A DNA stretch of 64,000 bases from Occallatibacter gabretensis (GTDB lineage Bacteria; Acidobacteriota; Terriglobia; Terriglobales; Acidobacteriaceae), in the NCBI RefSeq assembly GCF_001449115.1, contig NZ_LAIJ01000012.1, positions 186,001 through 250,000 on the forward strand, given 5' to 3'. This document shows positions 51,344 through 60,400 of this stretch, piece by piece; within the stretch, counting starts at the first letter, position 1, and each line of letters begins with the position of its first letter. The translations under genes and the position numbers were made by a program. Below the pieces are notes generated by a model that made no database searches, was not told the DNA's origin, and was given only the letters and a program-made list of their open reading frames with translations.

Positions 51344-51784
51344 TCAGGCCGAGGCCCCCGTCTGCGGCCGATGCTTAACCAGCGTCAGTTCAGTGCCGGG
51401 ATGCAGTTGTCGAAAGTTTACCTCATCCATGAAGGAACGGATGAGAAAGATGCCCCGTCCCGTGCCGCGCAACAGGTTTTCCGCGGCTAGCGGGTCGGGC
51501 AGGGAATCGGGGTCGAGCCCCTTGCCTTCATCGCTGACTTTAAATACGAGTGAAGTGCCGTCGTCCTCAAATATGGCCGTTACCTTCTTCGCCGGGTCAT
51601 ATTCATTTCCATGCAGCACGGCGTTCACTGCAGCCTCGCGCACGGCCATCGTGATGTGGAAGGTCTCATCCTCGTCGAAGCCGGCCGCGCTGGCCATCTT
51701 CTCCGCCGCGGATTCAATTTCAGAGACGCTCTCCATTGTGGAAGCGAGCTGGAGGGTCAGGCGGCCTGCGGTTGGTTCGCTCAA
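51344..51784 (-). CDS. RsbW-like anti-sigma factor / serine kinase
   Basis: 146 residues. GHKL ATPase: N box ITMAVREAAVNAVLHGNEYDP, G1 DEGKGLDP and G2 GTGRGIFLI. Such proteins sequester a sigma factor and phosphorylate the STAS partner. Start is a TTG at 51784 with no clear site, so the N terminus is tentative. Gene order kinase, then STAS, with a 90-bp gap. Confidence 0.87.
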   Translation of the reverse strand: MSEPTAGRLTLQLASTMESVSEIESAAEKMASAAGFDEDETFHITMAVREAAVNAVLHGNEYDPAKKVTAIFEDDGTSLVFKVSDEGKGLDPDSLPDPLAAENLLRGTGRGIFLIRSFMDEVNFRQLHPGTELTLVKHRPQTGASA

Positions 51785-51949
51785 ATCGGTATGGGCCCTT
51801 TTCGTTTGAGTAGATCGTGCAGGCTGTAACCGCCTGACGGAAGTTTGATGGTTGAGAGGAATTGTGTCAAGGATAGCAGTACGATTGCTTCGAGTTCCTT
51901 ATAAGTTTCTTCGGGCGCGAAATGCGCGTGCTCAGTCTACACTCTCAAC

Positions 51950-53206
51950 ATGCAACTCCGCGCGACAACCCGCGTCAGCCTCACTGCGCTGCTTGGCACG
52001 CCTGTTACAGACGCGCAGGGAACGCTCCGCGGCAAGCTTAAGGATATTGCTGTGGCTACCGGCGCGGATGCGGGCCGCGTGGCTGGCCTTGTGCTTAAAA
52101 CGCGGTCCGGGCTGGCCATTGTTCCCTCAGAGGAGGTCATGGAGACTCCGGCGGGTACGCTTGAGCTACGTACTTCCGGCGCGCTTGTACCGCTGAAAGA
52201 CCAGGGCAGCTATCTCTATCTTCAGCAGGACCTGATCGACCGTCAGATCATCGATGTGCATGGCCGCAAGGTGGTCCGCGTGAATGATGTGGACCTTGAA
52301 TGGCTCGGTCGTGGCGCGGCGCATTTGCTCCGCGTCGCGGAGGTTGAAGTCGGGCTGCGGGGAGCTGTCAGGCGCATCTTCAAGGGGCTGTTGCCGCGCG
52401 CTACGCTTGAAACTTTCTCGCGCCGGTTTGCGGCCAATGGCATTCCCTGGCAGTTTGTCGATGTCATCGAGGTCGATCCGGCGCGCCGGGTCAAGCTGCG
52501 GATTGAGCACGAGAGGTTGAACGAGATACATCCCTCCGATCTGGCTGAAATCCTGGAAGACTTGCCGCCTGCCGAGCGTGAGGCTGTCTTTATCGCGCTT
52601 GACGAAGAGGTTGCGGCTGAGGCTCTCGAAGAGGCTGATCCCAAGCTGCAGAAGGCTCTGCTTGAAAAGCTGGACGATGAGAAGATCGCTGACATCGTTG
52701 AGGAGATGGATCCGGCTGCTGCTGCTGATCTGCTGGCTGAGCTTTCGGAGGAGCAATCTGACGCCATCCTGGAAGAGATGGAGCCGGAGGAGCGGCAGGA
52801 GGTTGAGGAACTTCTCGAATTTGACGAGGATTCCGCTGCGGGTGCGATGACATCAGAGTTTGTGGCTGTGGCGTATGAGGCTACTGTTGCGCAGGCTGTG
52901 CTGGCTCTTAAAAACTTTGACGGCGATCCGGAATCCGTTACTGAAATTTATCTGCTGAGTGAGCGACGCGTGCTGCGTGGATCGGTTTCGCTGGCGCGGG
53001 TGGTGATGGCGCAGCCGGAGACACGTCTTAGCGTGCTGGCTGAGTCGCGTGTTTTGTCGTGCTCGTTTGACCGGCGGCAGAATGAGCTGGCGGAGATCTT
53101 CGACAAGTACAATCTGCATTCGCTGCCGGTTCTCGACAATATAGGCAGGATGGTTGGTGTGGTTCATGCGGATCATGTGATCAGCTTTTTGCGGGAGAGA
53201 CTGTAA
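51950..53206 (+). CDS. PRC-barrel, MgtE-N and CBS protein without pore
   Basis: 418 residues, soluble. A PRC-barrel-like N terminus (RVSLTALLGTPVTDAQGTLRGKLKDI, about 8-80), then the helical superhelix of MgtE intracellular N-domain (HPSDLAEILEDLPPAEREAVFIALDEEVAAEALEE, about 190-310) and a pair of CBS repeats (about 300-418) ending in GVVHADHVISFL. The five-helix magnesium pore is missing, so it is not a channel; such proteins often sit with Mn or Mg transporters, but none is next to it here. Acidic and Glu-rich in the middle, as in Mg sensors. Likely a cation or nucleotide sensor. Confidence 0.85.
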   Translation: MQLRATTRVSLTALLGTPVTDAQGTLRGKLKDIAVATGADAGRVAGLVLKTRSGLAIVPSEEVMETPAGTLELRTSGALVPLKDQGSYLYLQQDLIDRQIIDVHGRKVVRVNDVDLEWLGRGAAHLLRVAEVEVGLRGAVRRIFKGLLPRATLETFSRRFAANGIPWQFVDVIEVDPARRVKLRIEHERLNEIHPSDLAEILEDLPPAEREAVFIALDEEVAAEALEEADPKLQKALLEKLDDEKIADIVEEMDPAAAADLLAELSEEQSDAILEEMEPEERQEVEELLEFDEDSAAGAMTSEFVAVAYEATVAQAVLALKNFDGDPESVTEIYLLSERRVLRGSVSLARVVMAQPETRLSVLAESRVLSCSFDRRQNELAEIFDKYNLHSLPVLDNIGRMVGVVHADHVISFLRERL

Positions 53207-53236
53207 GTTTCTGGTGTTCGGAAGCGGACATTGTTT

Positions 53237-53546
53237 GAGTTATCCTGTGCTGCTGTGCTTGCGAAGTCGTTTTTATTTGTGCTACTTGCCGACGACTGCA
53301 CAGTTTCTGGAGAAATCTTTATGCGATCTTCATTCCGACACTGTGCAACCTGTACAGTGTCTCTGCATGTATGCCAGGCAGACCGGGATATGAGCCATGG
53401 AGATGGAAACCGGTGTTTACTCTTTGTGCAATATGCATGGTTACCTGACCTCGAAAAAGGTGGGGGAGGGGTGTATCTACCCTGAAACTGTGAAGGCCCG
53501 AATCCAGGATGGATTCGGGCCTTCTTTTTCCTGCTGATTATGAGTA
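53237..53546 (+). repeat. Dispersed ~320-bp element, copy B (candidate structured RNA)
   Basis: Second copy of the element at 38885-39209. Hairpin 1 is GACACTGT/ACAGTGTC (53337-53361) with the same flanking core (loop GCAACCTGT versus GCAGCTTGT). Hairpin 2 is 14 bp (53492-53524). Conserved blocks GAGTTATCCTGTGC and CTGCTGATTATGAGTA mark the ends. Lies between the MgtE-like gene and the diguanylate cyclase gene (convergent). The unconserved middle contains no coding signal. Confidence 0.75.
53492..53530 (+). terminator. Hairpin with T-tract ending element B
   Basis: GAAGGCCCGAATCC / GGATTCGGGCCTTC, loop AGGAT, followed by TTCTTTTT. Against copy A, positions 3 and 8 of the arm have changed on both strands (C to A with G to T; A to C with T to G), so the pairing is selected. 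A good Rho-independent terminator. Confidence 0.75.
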
Positions 53547-53702
53547 AAGCACAAACGGGGCTAATTTTATGCAAACTATCTGATGGCGGGAGACGGTACG
53601 AAAGGACAATGGACGAAAGTAATGTAAGGACGAGAGACGAGTGACGAAAAAATGGGCCGGCGTTTGTGGTATCGATTATCCCTTCGAGGCAAACGCAAAA
53701 CT

Positions 53703-55223
53703 TTAGCTTGCATCGATTGAGTCGCGATATACCACCCGATTGCGGCCGGCGCTCTTTGCGTCATAGAGCGCCTTATCGGCGATAAGCAGCAGGGCCTTTG
53801 CGCTCGAAGCCTGACTTTGCGCCGAGTTTGCCACCCCTATGCTTACTGTTATAAGCAGCGGTTCATTTCCATGAGACACCCGGACTTCAGAGATCGATTG
53901 CCGAATGGTTTCGCCGATCTCCATCGCTTGCTGAAATGTTGCAGCAGGCAAAAGTGCTGCAAATTCTTCTCCCCCATTGCGAGCCACGGAGCAGCCGAGA
54001 GGGGTGAGGATATCCCTGAGACAATTTGCCACCGCAATCAAACATAGATCTCCCAGGTCGTGTCCGTAACTATCGTTGAAGAGTTTGAAGTGATCAATGT
54101 CGATGATCAGAACCGATAGATGCATGTCAGACGTCTCAACCCGTTTCCACATTCGCCCGAGGCTGGCATCGAAGCCACGACGGTTCGTGATCCCGGTAAG
54201 TGGATCGGTTACGGCGAGGGTTTGCAACTCTCCTTGCAGAAGCATCAGCGAACGTTCTGTCGCCATCTGTTCGCTTTGAGTGATCACATTGCGTATGCCG
54301 TAACCGATCACGGCGATGGAAGCACCCACTACGCCTAGAACCGGGTGGCTGCTGAAAATACTCAGGCTCACTCCCAATAGTCCGAGGCCCAGGAAAAGCG
54401 GACTCAGGCTTTCCGCGGCGTCCACCAGAGAAGACCTCGGTTGATAACTCTCAAGCCAGCGTGGCGATCCGCGCAGGCAAAGCAAACCGAGAACGATAAA
54501 CTGCGGCAGCAGCAGGAAATCGAATTCCATGCCGTTAGGTTTGATCGTCAGCGGGTTGCGTACTGCGGCAAAAGCTGTGCTCGTCAACAGGTACGCTGTC
54601 AGCACGAAGAAGAAATGCCTTTGTCGTGTTCTCTCTGCCCCAAGCAGGCGCACCGCGGCGCACAGCGTAAGGAAGATGCCAAGGATGTTGAACATCCGAA
54701 TGATGAACAGAACGTTGTTGGCGTCATCCGGGCCGGAGATCGAAACGAGGGAGAAGGTTCGAACGAAGAAGAATCCGGTTAGCGCGACGACCATAGCGGC
54801 ATCCACAAGGTTTGTCGCCCTCATGGTGCGGCCACGAAAAGTGGTGGAACAGGATAGAAGCACGAGGGCGACATAAATGGCGTCGCAGAAGATCGACGCG
54901 CCGGGCGCATGCGGGTAGTTTCCTCCGACGTGGATTACGAGATCATTGTCATTGGCGAGGTTGATGAAGGCCAATGCTGCGATTGTCGCTCCCCAGCGGA
55001 AGGTGTCAGGAAAACTTGAGCGGCGCCAGCGCCAAATGAGTGCCGCCAGCGTCAGCCATTGGGCCACGCCGACAATGACATCACTGGCAACATTCCCCGC
55101 ATCCGACTGACGCGTCAATGCAATCAGGTGCGCTATGCCGATCAAGAGATAGCTGGCGGCGTAGCCCCAATACAACCGGGACGAGGCCCCAGCGGCGGGC
55201 ATAACTTCGTCAGGCTGTTCCAT
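53703..55223 (-). CDS. Membrane diguanylate cyclase (GGDEF)
   Basis: 506 residues from ATG 55223 (GGAG upstream). About nine hydrophobic segments fill residues 15-320 (MASE-type sensor), then the GGDEF domain, about 340-506. It has TDPLTGITNRRGFDASL, IDIDHFKLFNDSYGHDLGD and the active-site loop NGGEEFAALL, where GGEEF is catalytically competent; no EAL domain. No R..D inhibitory site was checked. It makes c-di-GMP from GTP in response to an unknown signal. Ends near element B. Confidence 0.92.
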   Translation of the reverse strand: MEQPDEVMPAAGASSRLYWGYAASYLLIGIAHLIALTRQSDAGNVASDVIVGVAQWLTLAALIWRWRRSSFPDTFRWGATIAALAFINLANDNDLVIHVGGNYPHAPGASIFCDAIYVALVLLSCSTTFRGRTMRATNLVDAAMVVALTGFFFVRTFSLVSISGPDDANNVLFIIRMFNILGIFLTLCAAVRLLGAERTRQRHFFFVLTAYLLTSTAFAAVRNPLTIKPNGMEFDFLLLPQFIVLGLLCLRGSPRWLESYQPRSSLVDAAESLSPLFLGLGLLGVSLSIFSSHPVLGVVGASIAVIGYGIRNVITQSEQMATERSLMLLQGELQTLAVTDPLTGITNRRGFDASLGRMWKRVETSDMHLSVLIIDIDHFKLFNDSYGHDLGDLCLIAVANCLRDILTPLGCSVARNGGEEFAALLPAATFQQAMEIGETIRQSISEVRVSHGNEPLLITVSIGVANSAQSQASSAKALLLIADKALYDAKSAGRNRVVYRDSIDAS

Positions 55224-55643
55224 CTCGGTCTCCGACCGTAAATTTTGCCGCAACCCCTTGGGTAGATGATTTCTCTACACCGGGAACGTTAGTGTAGCGC
55301 AGACGATACAGGACTCATGGAAACCAGTCCTCCGCTGAAGGCGACAAGATTTGCCACGAATTGCCGGTGTCATCCATTGCCAACGGACGATCAACTTTTC
55401 GTTGACAGTGAATTGGCGCTGCTCTAACCTGAGAGCGTCAACTCGGGTAGCGCTGGACGCAGGGGCCTGGCAATAACAGGTGCGTTTCCAGAGCGATGGT
55501 TGATGCGAGCATCCCTAGCCGTTTTGGGGGATGGCTCCGTCCAAAGCTACCCAGTCCTACTCCCATTCCAGTCAGGAAAGCTGCTCAATCCTTCCCGCAC
55601 GTTGAGAGACTGCAGGACGCTATTGCGTCCAAGGGAGAATTTT
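55224..55643. other. Divergent intergenic region with promoter
   Basis: 420 bp without gene. Contains the sigma70-like promoter at 55402-55430 for the following hydrolase. An open frame from 55500 runs into the hydrolase gene but starts without a site. Confidence 0.5.
55402..55430 (+). promoter_or_regulatory. Sigma70-like promoter of the secreted hydrolase
   Basis: Consensus TTGACA, exactly 17 bp, then TAACCT. About 210 bp upstream of the GTG start, so a long leader would result. Confidence 0.45.
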
Positions 55644-56525
55644 GTGAGCCAATATCGCAAGGTAAGGATGAGCCTGTACACACTGTTTGTAGCCGTTCTG
55701 TTTTTTAACTGTGCGCGAGCACAAAACAAGCCGGCCAGCGTTCCATACGGGGCCAATTCGGAGGCTGGGCATTTTCTGCAGGTAGATGACGCGAAGATCT
55801 ATTACGAGACATACGGAAGCGGCGGAACTCCGCTGGTGCTGCTGCATGGCGGATTGTATGGATACATTGAAGAGTTCGGCGATCTGATTGGCGAACTGAG
55901 CAAAGATCGCCGCGTGATTGCGATTGCGACGCGAGGCCATGGAAGATCGGACATTGGAACGAAGCCTTTTTCCTATGCGCTGTTTGCTGACGATGCATTG
56001 GCTGTGATCCGTCATGAAACCAGCGGCAAGGTGGACGTGCTGGGGTTCAGTGATGGGGCGGTCACTTCTTACACGTTTGCGAGCGCGCATCCAGAGCTGG
56101 TACGGCGGCTAGTGGCGATTGGCGGGCCGAGGAAGCTTGCTGACTGGACTCCGAACGCACAGGCTGAGTTCAGAAATACGAAGCCAACGGATGTGGAGCG
56201 CGACTCGCCGCAATTTGTGGCGGAACGAAAAAAACTGATGCCGCAGCCGGAGAGGTGGGTGGAGTTTAACGAGAGGCTTGCTGCGATGTGGGCGGGTCCG
56301 GTGTACGTGACCGATGCTCAGATTGAGTCGATCAAGATTCCGACTCTGATTGTTGCCGGAGATCACGATCCGTATAATCAGATTCCAAAATTTGTGGAGC
56401 TGTTTCAGTTATTGCCCAAGGGAGAACTGGCTGTGATTCCGGGCTGTGGGCATGTGGTGCTGGATTGTAAGGGGCCATTCACGATTACGGCGGTGAAGGG
56501 GTTTTTGGATCAGCGGGAGAAGTGA
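55644..56525 (+). CDS. Secreted alpha/beta hydrolase
   Basis: 293 residues from GTG 55644, which has AAGGGAG 7-8 nt upstream; ATG 55668 is a second choice and the frame reaches back to 55500. Signal peptide SLYTLFVAVLFFNCARA. Alpha/beta hydrolase with HGGLYG near the oxyanion, nucleophile elbow GFSDGAV (Ser), acid in GDHDPYN and His in GCGHVVLD. Resembles proline iminopeptidase or C-C hydrolase types. Exported, so acts on an extracellular ester or peptide. Orphan. Confidence 0.85.
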   Translation: MSQYRKVRMSLYTLFVAVLFFNCARAQNKPASVPYGANSEAGHFLQVDDAKIYYETYGSGGTPLVLLHGGLYGYIEEFGDLIGELSKDRRVIAIATRGHGRSDIGTKPFSYALFADDALAVIRHETSGKVDVLGFSDGAVTSYTFASAHPELVRRLVAIGGPRKLADWTPNAQAEFRNTKPTDVERDSPQFVAERKKLMPQPERWVEFNERLAAMWAGPVYVTDAQIESIKIPTLIVAGDHDPYNQIPKFVELFQLLPKGELAVIPGCGHVVLDCKGPFTITAVKGFLDQREK

Positions 56526-56816
56526 GGCAGAACGAGAAGCGATGATTCAGTGGTGCCCCAGGTCCTAACATCAGGGACCTGGGCGCGCAAGTGTGGTGGT
56601 GGACGGACGAAGTGCAAAAGCAATGGCAAACGCAGATCCTTCACTCCGCCTGAAAACGGCTACATTCAGGATGACACCTCGTTGGTGGTGGAGCGGGAGT
56701 GCTGTTCCACCCGTCGCGCAAAAGCGCGCGACGGATGGGGCACCCGGCTTTTGTGGTGGACCGGCTTCCTAAAAACCAGGGCCACTCGCCCCGGAGCGGA
56801 TTGTGGGTGCAGTGGA
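56526..56816. repeat. Palindromic repeat cluster
   Basis: Hairpin CCCAGGTCC/GGACCTGGG at 56557-56583, then a CGTCGCGC/GCGCGACG hairpin in the CCCACCC/GGATGGG frame at 56706-56740 and the phrase GGGGCACCCGGCTTTTGTGG. The same hairpins, in the same order, and the phrase occur at 61183-61283. No gene. Confidence 0.75.
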
Positions 56817-58415
56817 TTACGCGGGCGCGAGCCCGATTCCGAACTGTTGGTAGAACTCGCCGTTGGGGTATGAGGCGGGCAGCGGTGAGTAAAGGACGTT
56901 GCTCCCTTCACCCGATTCATCGGCGAAAGCTGTGGCTGTGATGCTTCCGTCGGCGAAGCATTGGAAGATACCCTGGCCGGAGGCGAAGTCGGTGGTGAGG
57001 CCGCCGTTCTCGCCGACCATGATGACCTGGTAATTATTGATCGGCGCGAGGTTGCTGAGCGTTACAAAGGATCGGATGCCCTGCAACGTCAATGCAGGCG
57101 GGTTGAGAACAGTGCCGTTGGGCTGGGCGACGCTGAAGGAGAAGCCGGTGACGGTACCAGCGGAATCGGTGTCGATTCTGGTGGTGAGCTGCCAGCCAGC
57201 GGGCAGGACATTGTTCGATACGGCGACCACGCCTGTGTTGTTGGGCATGGAGCGGGAATCCCAATTGATGTAGGGGCTGCCGGGTAGATCCTGCTGGCGG
57301 AAATCGTTGACCCAGAAGAACAGTTCGTTGGCGGCGATGCGATAGCCGTATTGCTGCCAGACGAAGGGCGCTGACCCAGAGGCCTGCGGAGGGCCGAAGC
57401 AGTTGACCTGGAATGAATAGTTCCCGGTGCTGTCGGGGATGATGTCCTCCACGACGGTGATGACGACTGTGGCACCGGTTACAGAGCCGCCGCTTGAGTT
57501 CTTGAACACGTAATTGCGATTGCCTGAAGTGGGTGTGGGCAGGAGGGTCGTAAAGGTATCGGGACCGGTATTTCCGGGGATGTCTTTGGACCACGAAGAC
57601 CATTTGCCGCTGCTGACGGTGAATTCGGAGTTGTAGAGACTGACGTCCGAATTCTGGCCTTTGCACATGGCATATAGATTTCCATTGAATTCGGCGATTG
57701 CAACGCCTTGACTGGTGTCGCCGGGAATCTGCGTTTGTGCGGACCAACTGGTTCCGTCGAAGGTGGCGTACCAGATGCTCTGGTCGGTGCCTTCGCCTTT
57801 CCAGACTGCGTAGAGCTTGCCGCTGACGCCAGCTATGGAGGCTCCCACACTTGTTCCGACGCCGGGAATGGTGTTCTGGCCCGACCAACTGGTTCCGTCA
57901 TAGGTGGCATACCAGAGACGCTGGTCGGTACCTTCGCCCTTCCAGACGGCATACATCTTGCCGCCGTAAAGCGCGAGGGTGGGGCCTACGCTGCTCCCGA
58001 CGCCGGGGATTTGCTTAGGCGCGGTCCAGTTTGTGCCGTCGAAGGTGGCGTAATACATGCTCTGATCGAAGACGCTCTTCCACGCGGCAACCAGCTTTCC
58101 GCTGAGTGGACAGAGGGATGGGCCGGTATCGCTGTAAGCGTTGGGGATTTGTTTCTGGGCATCCCAACTGGAGCCGCTGAACTTGGAATAAAAGAGTCTC
58201 GGGTCGCTCCATTCGCCTTTCCATGCGGCATACAGCGATCCACTGTACTCGCCTAAGGCGGGACCGGCGCTGGTATTGCCGGGGATTAACGCCTGGGCAC
58301 TCCAACTGCCAGTGCCGCTCCAGGCGGAATAGAAAATACGATCGTCATCCGGTTCGCCCTTCCATGCGGCGTAGAGGTGCGAGCCGCTGGCTGTCAACCC
58401 TTGCAGAACTCCCAT
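56817..58415 (-). CDS. Six-repeat propeller lectin-like protein with novel C-terminal domain
   Basis: 532 residues, start ATG 58415 with AGGAGG. No signal peptide. Residues 13-300 are six repeats of about 47 residues, each with LYA.WKGE..D...YY...DG..WS.....IPG (tandem DNA similarity between repeats 4 and 5 shows recent duplication). The pattern fits a six-bladed propeller like the AAL or PVL lectins, or a sialidase-type BNR propeller without the catalytic residues. Residues 310-532 form a separate beta-rich domain, unrecognised. The lack of a signal with a surface-type lectin is odd; another export route or cytoplasmic role is possible. Confidence 0.78.
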   Translation of the reverse strand: MGVLQGLTASGSHLYAAWKGEPDDDRIFYSAWSGTGSWSAQALIPGNTSAGPALGEYSGSLYAAWKGEWSDPRLFYSKFSGSSWDAQKQIPNAYSDTGPSLCPLSGKLVAAWKSVFDQSMYYATFDGTNWTAPKQIPGVGSSVGPTLALYGGKMYAVWKGEGTDQRLWYATYDGTSWSGQNTIPGVGTSVGASIAGVSGKLYAVWKGEGTDQSIWYATFDGTSWSAQTQIPGDTSQGVAIAEFNGNLYAMCKGQNSDVSLYNSEFTVSSGKWSSWSKDIPGNTGPDTFTTLLPTPTSGNRNYVFKNSSGGSVTGATVVITVVEDIIPDSTGNYSFQVNCFGPPQASGSAPFVWQQYGYRIAANELFFWVNDFRQQDLPGSPYINWDSRSMPNNTGVVAVSNNVLPAGWQLTTRIDTDSAGTVTGFSFSVAQPNGTVLNPPALTLQGIRSFVTLSNLAPINNYQVIMVGENGGLTTDFASGQGIFQCFADGSITATAFADESGEGSNVLYSPLPASYPNGEFYQQFGIGLAPA

Positions 58416-58655
58416 TTCAACCTCCTATGGTGTGATATCGATTTTTTGATTTGAGATTCGGAGCTGGGGACACTTGGGGGAGTGTTGGAGATGAGGAACT
58501 TAGCCGCCGAGGAGTATAGGCGCTTATTCGTAATCTTTTTATAAGTGTTTGAGGCGCAGAAGCAGCTTGATGGCTGAGGCAAAGATTTGAAAAGCCTTTG
58601 TCATCGCCGGCTCGCTTATCTGGCTGGCTTACCTGGTGCTGCATTCCGCGGTCAA

Positions 58656-59702
58656 TTAGTGCTCATGTTTGCCGGGGCGGAGCATCAGGTCTTTGATGGC
58701 TTCGCGGGGATTTTTGCTATGGTCGAGGATCAGTTCCATCTGCTCGGTGATGGGCATTTCCACGCGCTGCTGGCGGGCGAGGCCGAGTGCGGCGCGGGTG
58801 GTGTGGACGCCTTCGGCTACTTTGCCGCCGAGTGAGGCGAGGATTTCCGGGAGCTTGCGGCCTTTGCCGAGTTCGACGCCTACGGTGCGGTTGCGGCTGA
58901 GGGTTCCGGTGCAGGTGAGGACGAGATCGCCGAGGCCGGCAAGGCCGGCTAGTGTTTCGCGGCGGCCGCCGCAGGAGACGGCGAGGCGCGTCATCTCCGC
59001 GATGCCGCGCGTGATGAGGCCGGCCATGGAGTTTGACCCGAGGCCCATGCCTGCGGTAATGCCGGCGGCGATGGCAATGACGTTTTTGAGAGCGCCGCCG
59101 AGTTCTACGCCGATCAGATCCGAAGAGGTGTAGAGGCGGAGGGACTCCGAGGCGAATTCGCGCTGGACGAGGGCGGCGATGGCGTGGTCATCAAAGGCTA
59201 CTGTGATGGCTGTGGGCTGGCCTGCGGCTACCTCTTGCGCGAAGCTGGGGCCGCTGAGGGAGCCGATGGGAAGTGTTAGCTCCACTTCAGCAAGCGAGGC
59301 GGCGAGGACCTGCGAGATGCGCAGGAAGGAGTCTTTTTCCGGGCTCGATGCTGGGCCTGCCGCAAGGCCTTTTGTGGCGCTGAGCAGAATGTGGCCAGCG
59401 CGCATGTGGCCCCGAAGCCGGGCCATGACGGGGCGGAGAAAGTCGCTTGGCACGACGGAGACGAGGATGTCAGCATGCGCGATGGCTGCGTCGTCGCCGG
59501 TGACGGTGATCGAGTCCGGCAGGCGGAAGCCGGGAAGGTATTTGCGATTTTCGCGCGCAGTGGCGATGGCGCGAGCAGCCTCATGCGAGTGCGACCAGAG
59601 CGTGACGGGACGTCCGTTGCGGGCCAGCGAAGAGGCGATGGCTGTGCCCCAGGAGCCGGAGCCGAGTACAACGATGCGCGGGGCTATGGGGAGGATTGTC
59701 AT
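58656..59702 (-). CDS. gpsA: Glycerol-3-phosphate dehydrogenase [NAD(P)+]
   Basis: 348 residues. N-terminal dinucleotide motif VVLGSGSWGTAIASSLARNG, conserved GSLSGPSFAQEVAAGQPTA, catalytic Lys in VELGGALKNVIAIAAG and GLAGLGDLVLTCT. Reduces dihydroxyacetone phosphate to sn-glycerol-3-phosphate. plsY lies 9 bp upstream on the same strand; the pair supplies and acylates the phospholipid precursor. Confidence 0.97.
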   Translation of the reverse strand: MTILPIAPRIVVLGSGSWGTAIASSLARNGRPVTLWSHSHEAARAIATARENRKYLPGFRLPDSITVTGDDAAIAHADILVSVVPSDFLRPVMARLRGHMRAGHILLSATKGLAAGPASSPEKDSFLRISQVLAASLAEVELTLPIGSLSGPSFAQEVAAGQPTAITVAFDDHAIAALVQREFASESLRLYTSSDLIGVELGGALKNVIAIAAGITAGMGLGSNSMAGLITRGIAEMTRLAVSCGGRRETLAGLAGLGDLVLTCTGTLSRNRTVGVELGKGRKLPEILASLGGKVAEGVHTTRAALGLARQQRVEMPITEQMELILDHSKNPREAIKDLMLRPGKHEH

Positions 59703-59711
59703 GGGGAGTGT

Positions 59712-60344
59712 TTATGCGGCCTTGGGCGTTCCGAAGCGGTTTTCTGTGCCGCTGAGCAGCCGGCCGATGTTGGCATGATGCTTCACAATGATCAGTCCCG
59801 ACACAATGATTTCAGCGGCAATGAAGAAGGCCGGTTTATCGCCGTGAACGAAGTACCAGGCGAAGATGGGAAAGCTGGCTGCGCCGAGGATGGACGCGAG
59901 CGAAACATAGCGGGTGAGGGCAACGATGATCCCGAAGACTCCGATGGCCGCGAGTGCCGCCCACGGCGCGATGAAGAGAAAGACTCCGAAGCCGGTGGCC
60001 ACGCCTTTGCCGCCTTTGAAGCCGAGCCAGACGGGAAACATGTGGCCGAGCACGGCGGCCAATGCTGCCAGTGCTTCGACGTTGCGTATGGGCCAGGCGG
60101 GTAAGAGCCATGCTGCAAGCCATGCGCCGATGGCCGCGGCGAGCGCGCCCTTGGCTACGTCCAGCACGAAGGTGGCAGCGCCGAGACCTTTGCTGCCGGA
60201 ACGCAGGACGTTGGTGGCGCCGATGTTTCCGCTGCCTACGGTGCGGATGTCTTGCTTTTTGAAAAGGCGGACCAGCAGATAGCCCACCGGAATGGAGCCG
60301 AGGAGGTAGGAGAAGGCAATGATGAGCAGGCTTGCAGCGGACAT
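59712..60344 (-). CDS. plsY: Acyl-phosphate:glycerol-3-phosphate acyltransferase PlsY
   Basis: 210 residues, five or more membrane segments. The three motifs of PlsY are present: SIPVGYLLVRLFKKQDIRTVGSGNIGATNVLRS, GHMFPVWLGFKGGKGVATGFGV, and HHANIGRLLSGTE at the C terminus. It transfers the acyl group from acyl-phosphate to glycerol-3-phosphate. Directly upstream of gpsA in one operon. Confidence 0.97.
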   Translation of the reverse strand: MSAASLLIIAFSYLLGSIPVGYLLVRLFKKQDIRTVGSGNIGATNVLRSGSKGLGAATFVLDVAKGALAAAIGAWLAAWLLPAWPIRNVEALAALAAVLGHMFPVWLGFKGGKGVATGFGVFLFIAPWAALAAIGVFGIIVALTRYVSLASILGAASFPIFAWYFVHGDKPAFFIAAEIIVSGLIIVKHHANIGRLLSGTENRFGTPKAA

Positions 60345-60400
60345 CGATTTGAGTGTAACTGAACGGGGGACTGAGGGACTAAAGGGACTGAGGCCGCCGT

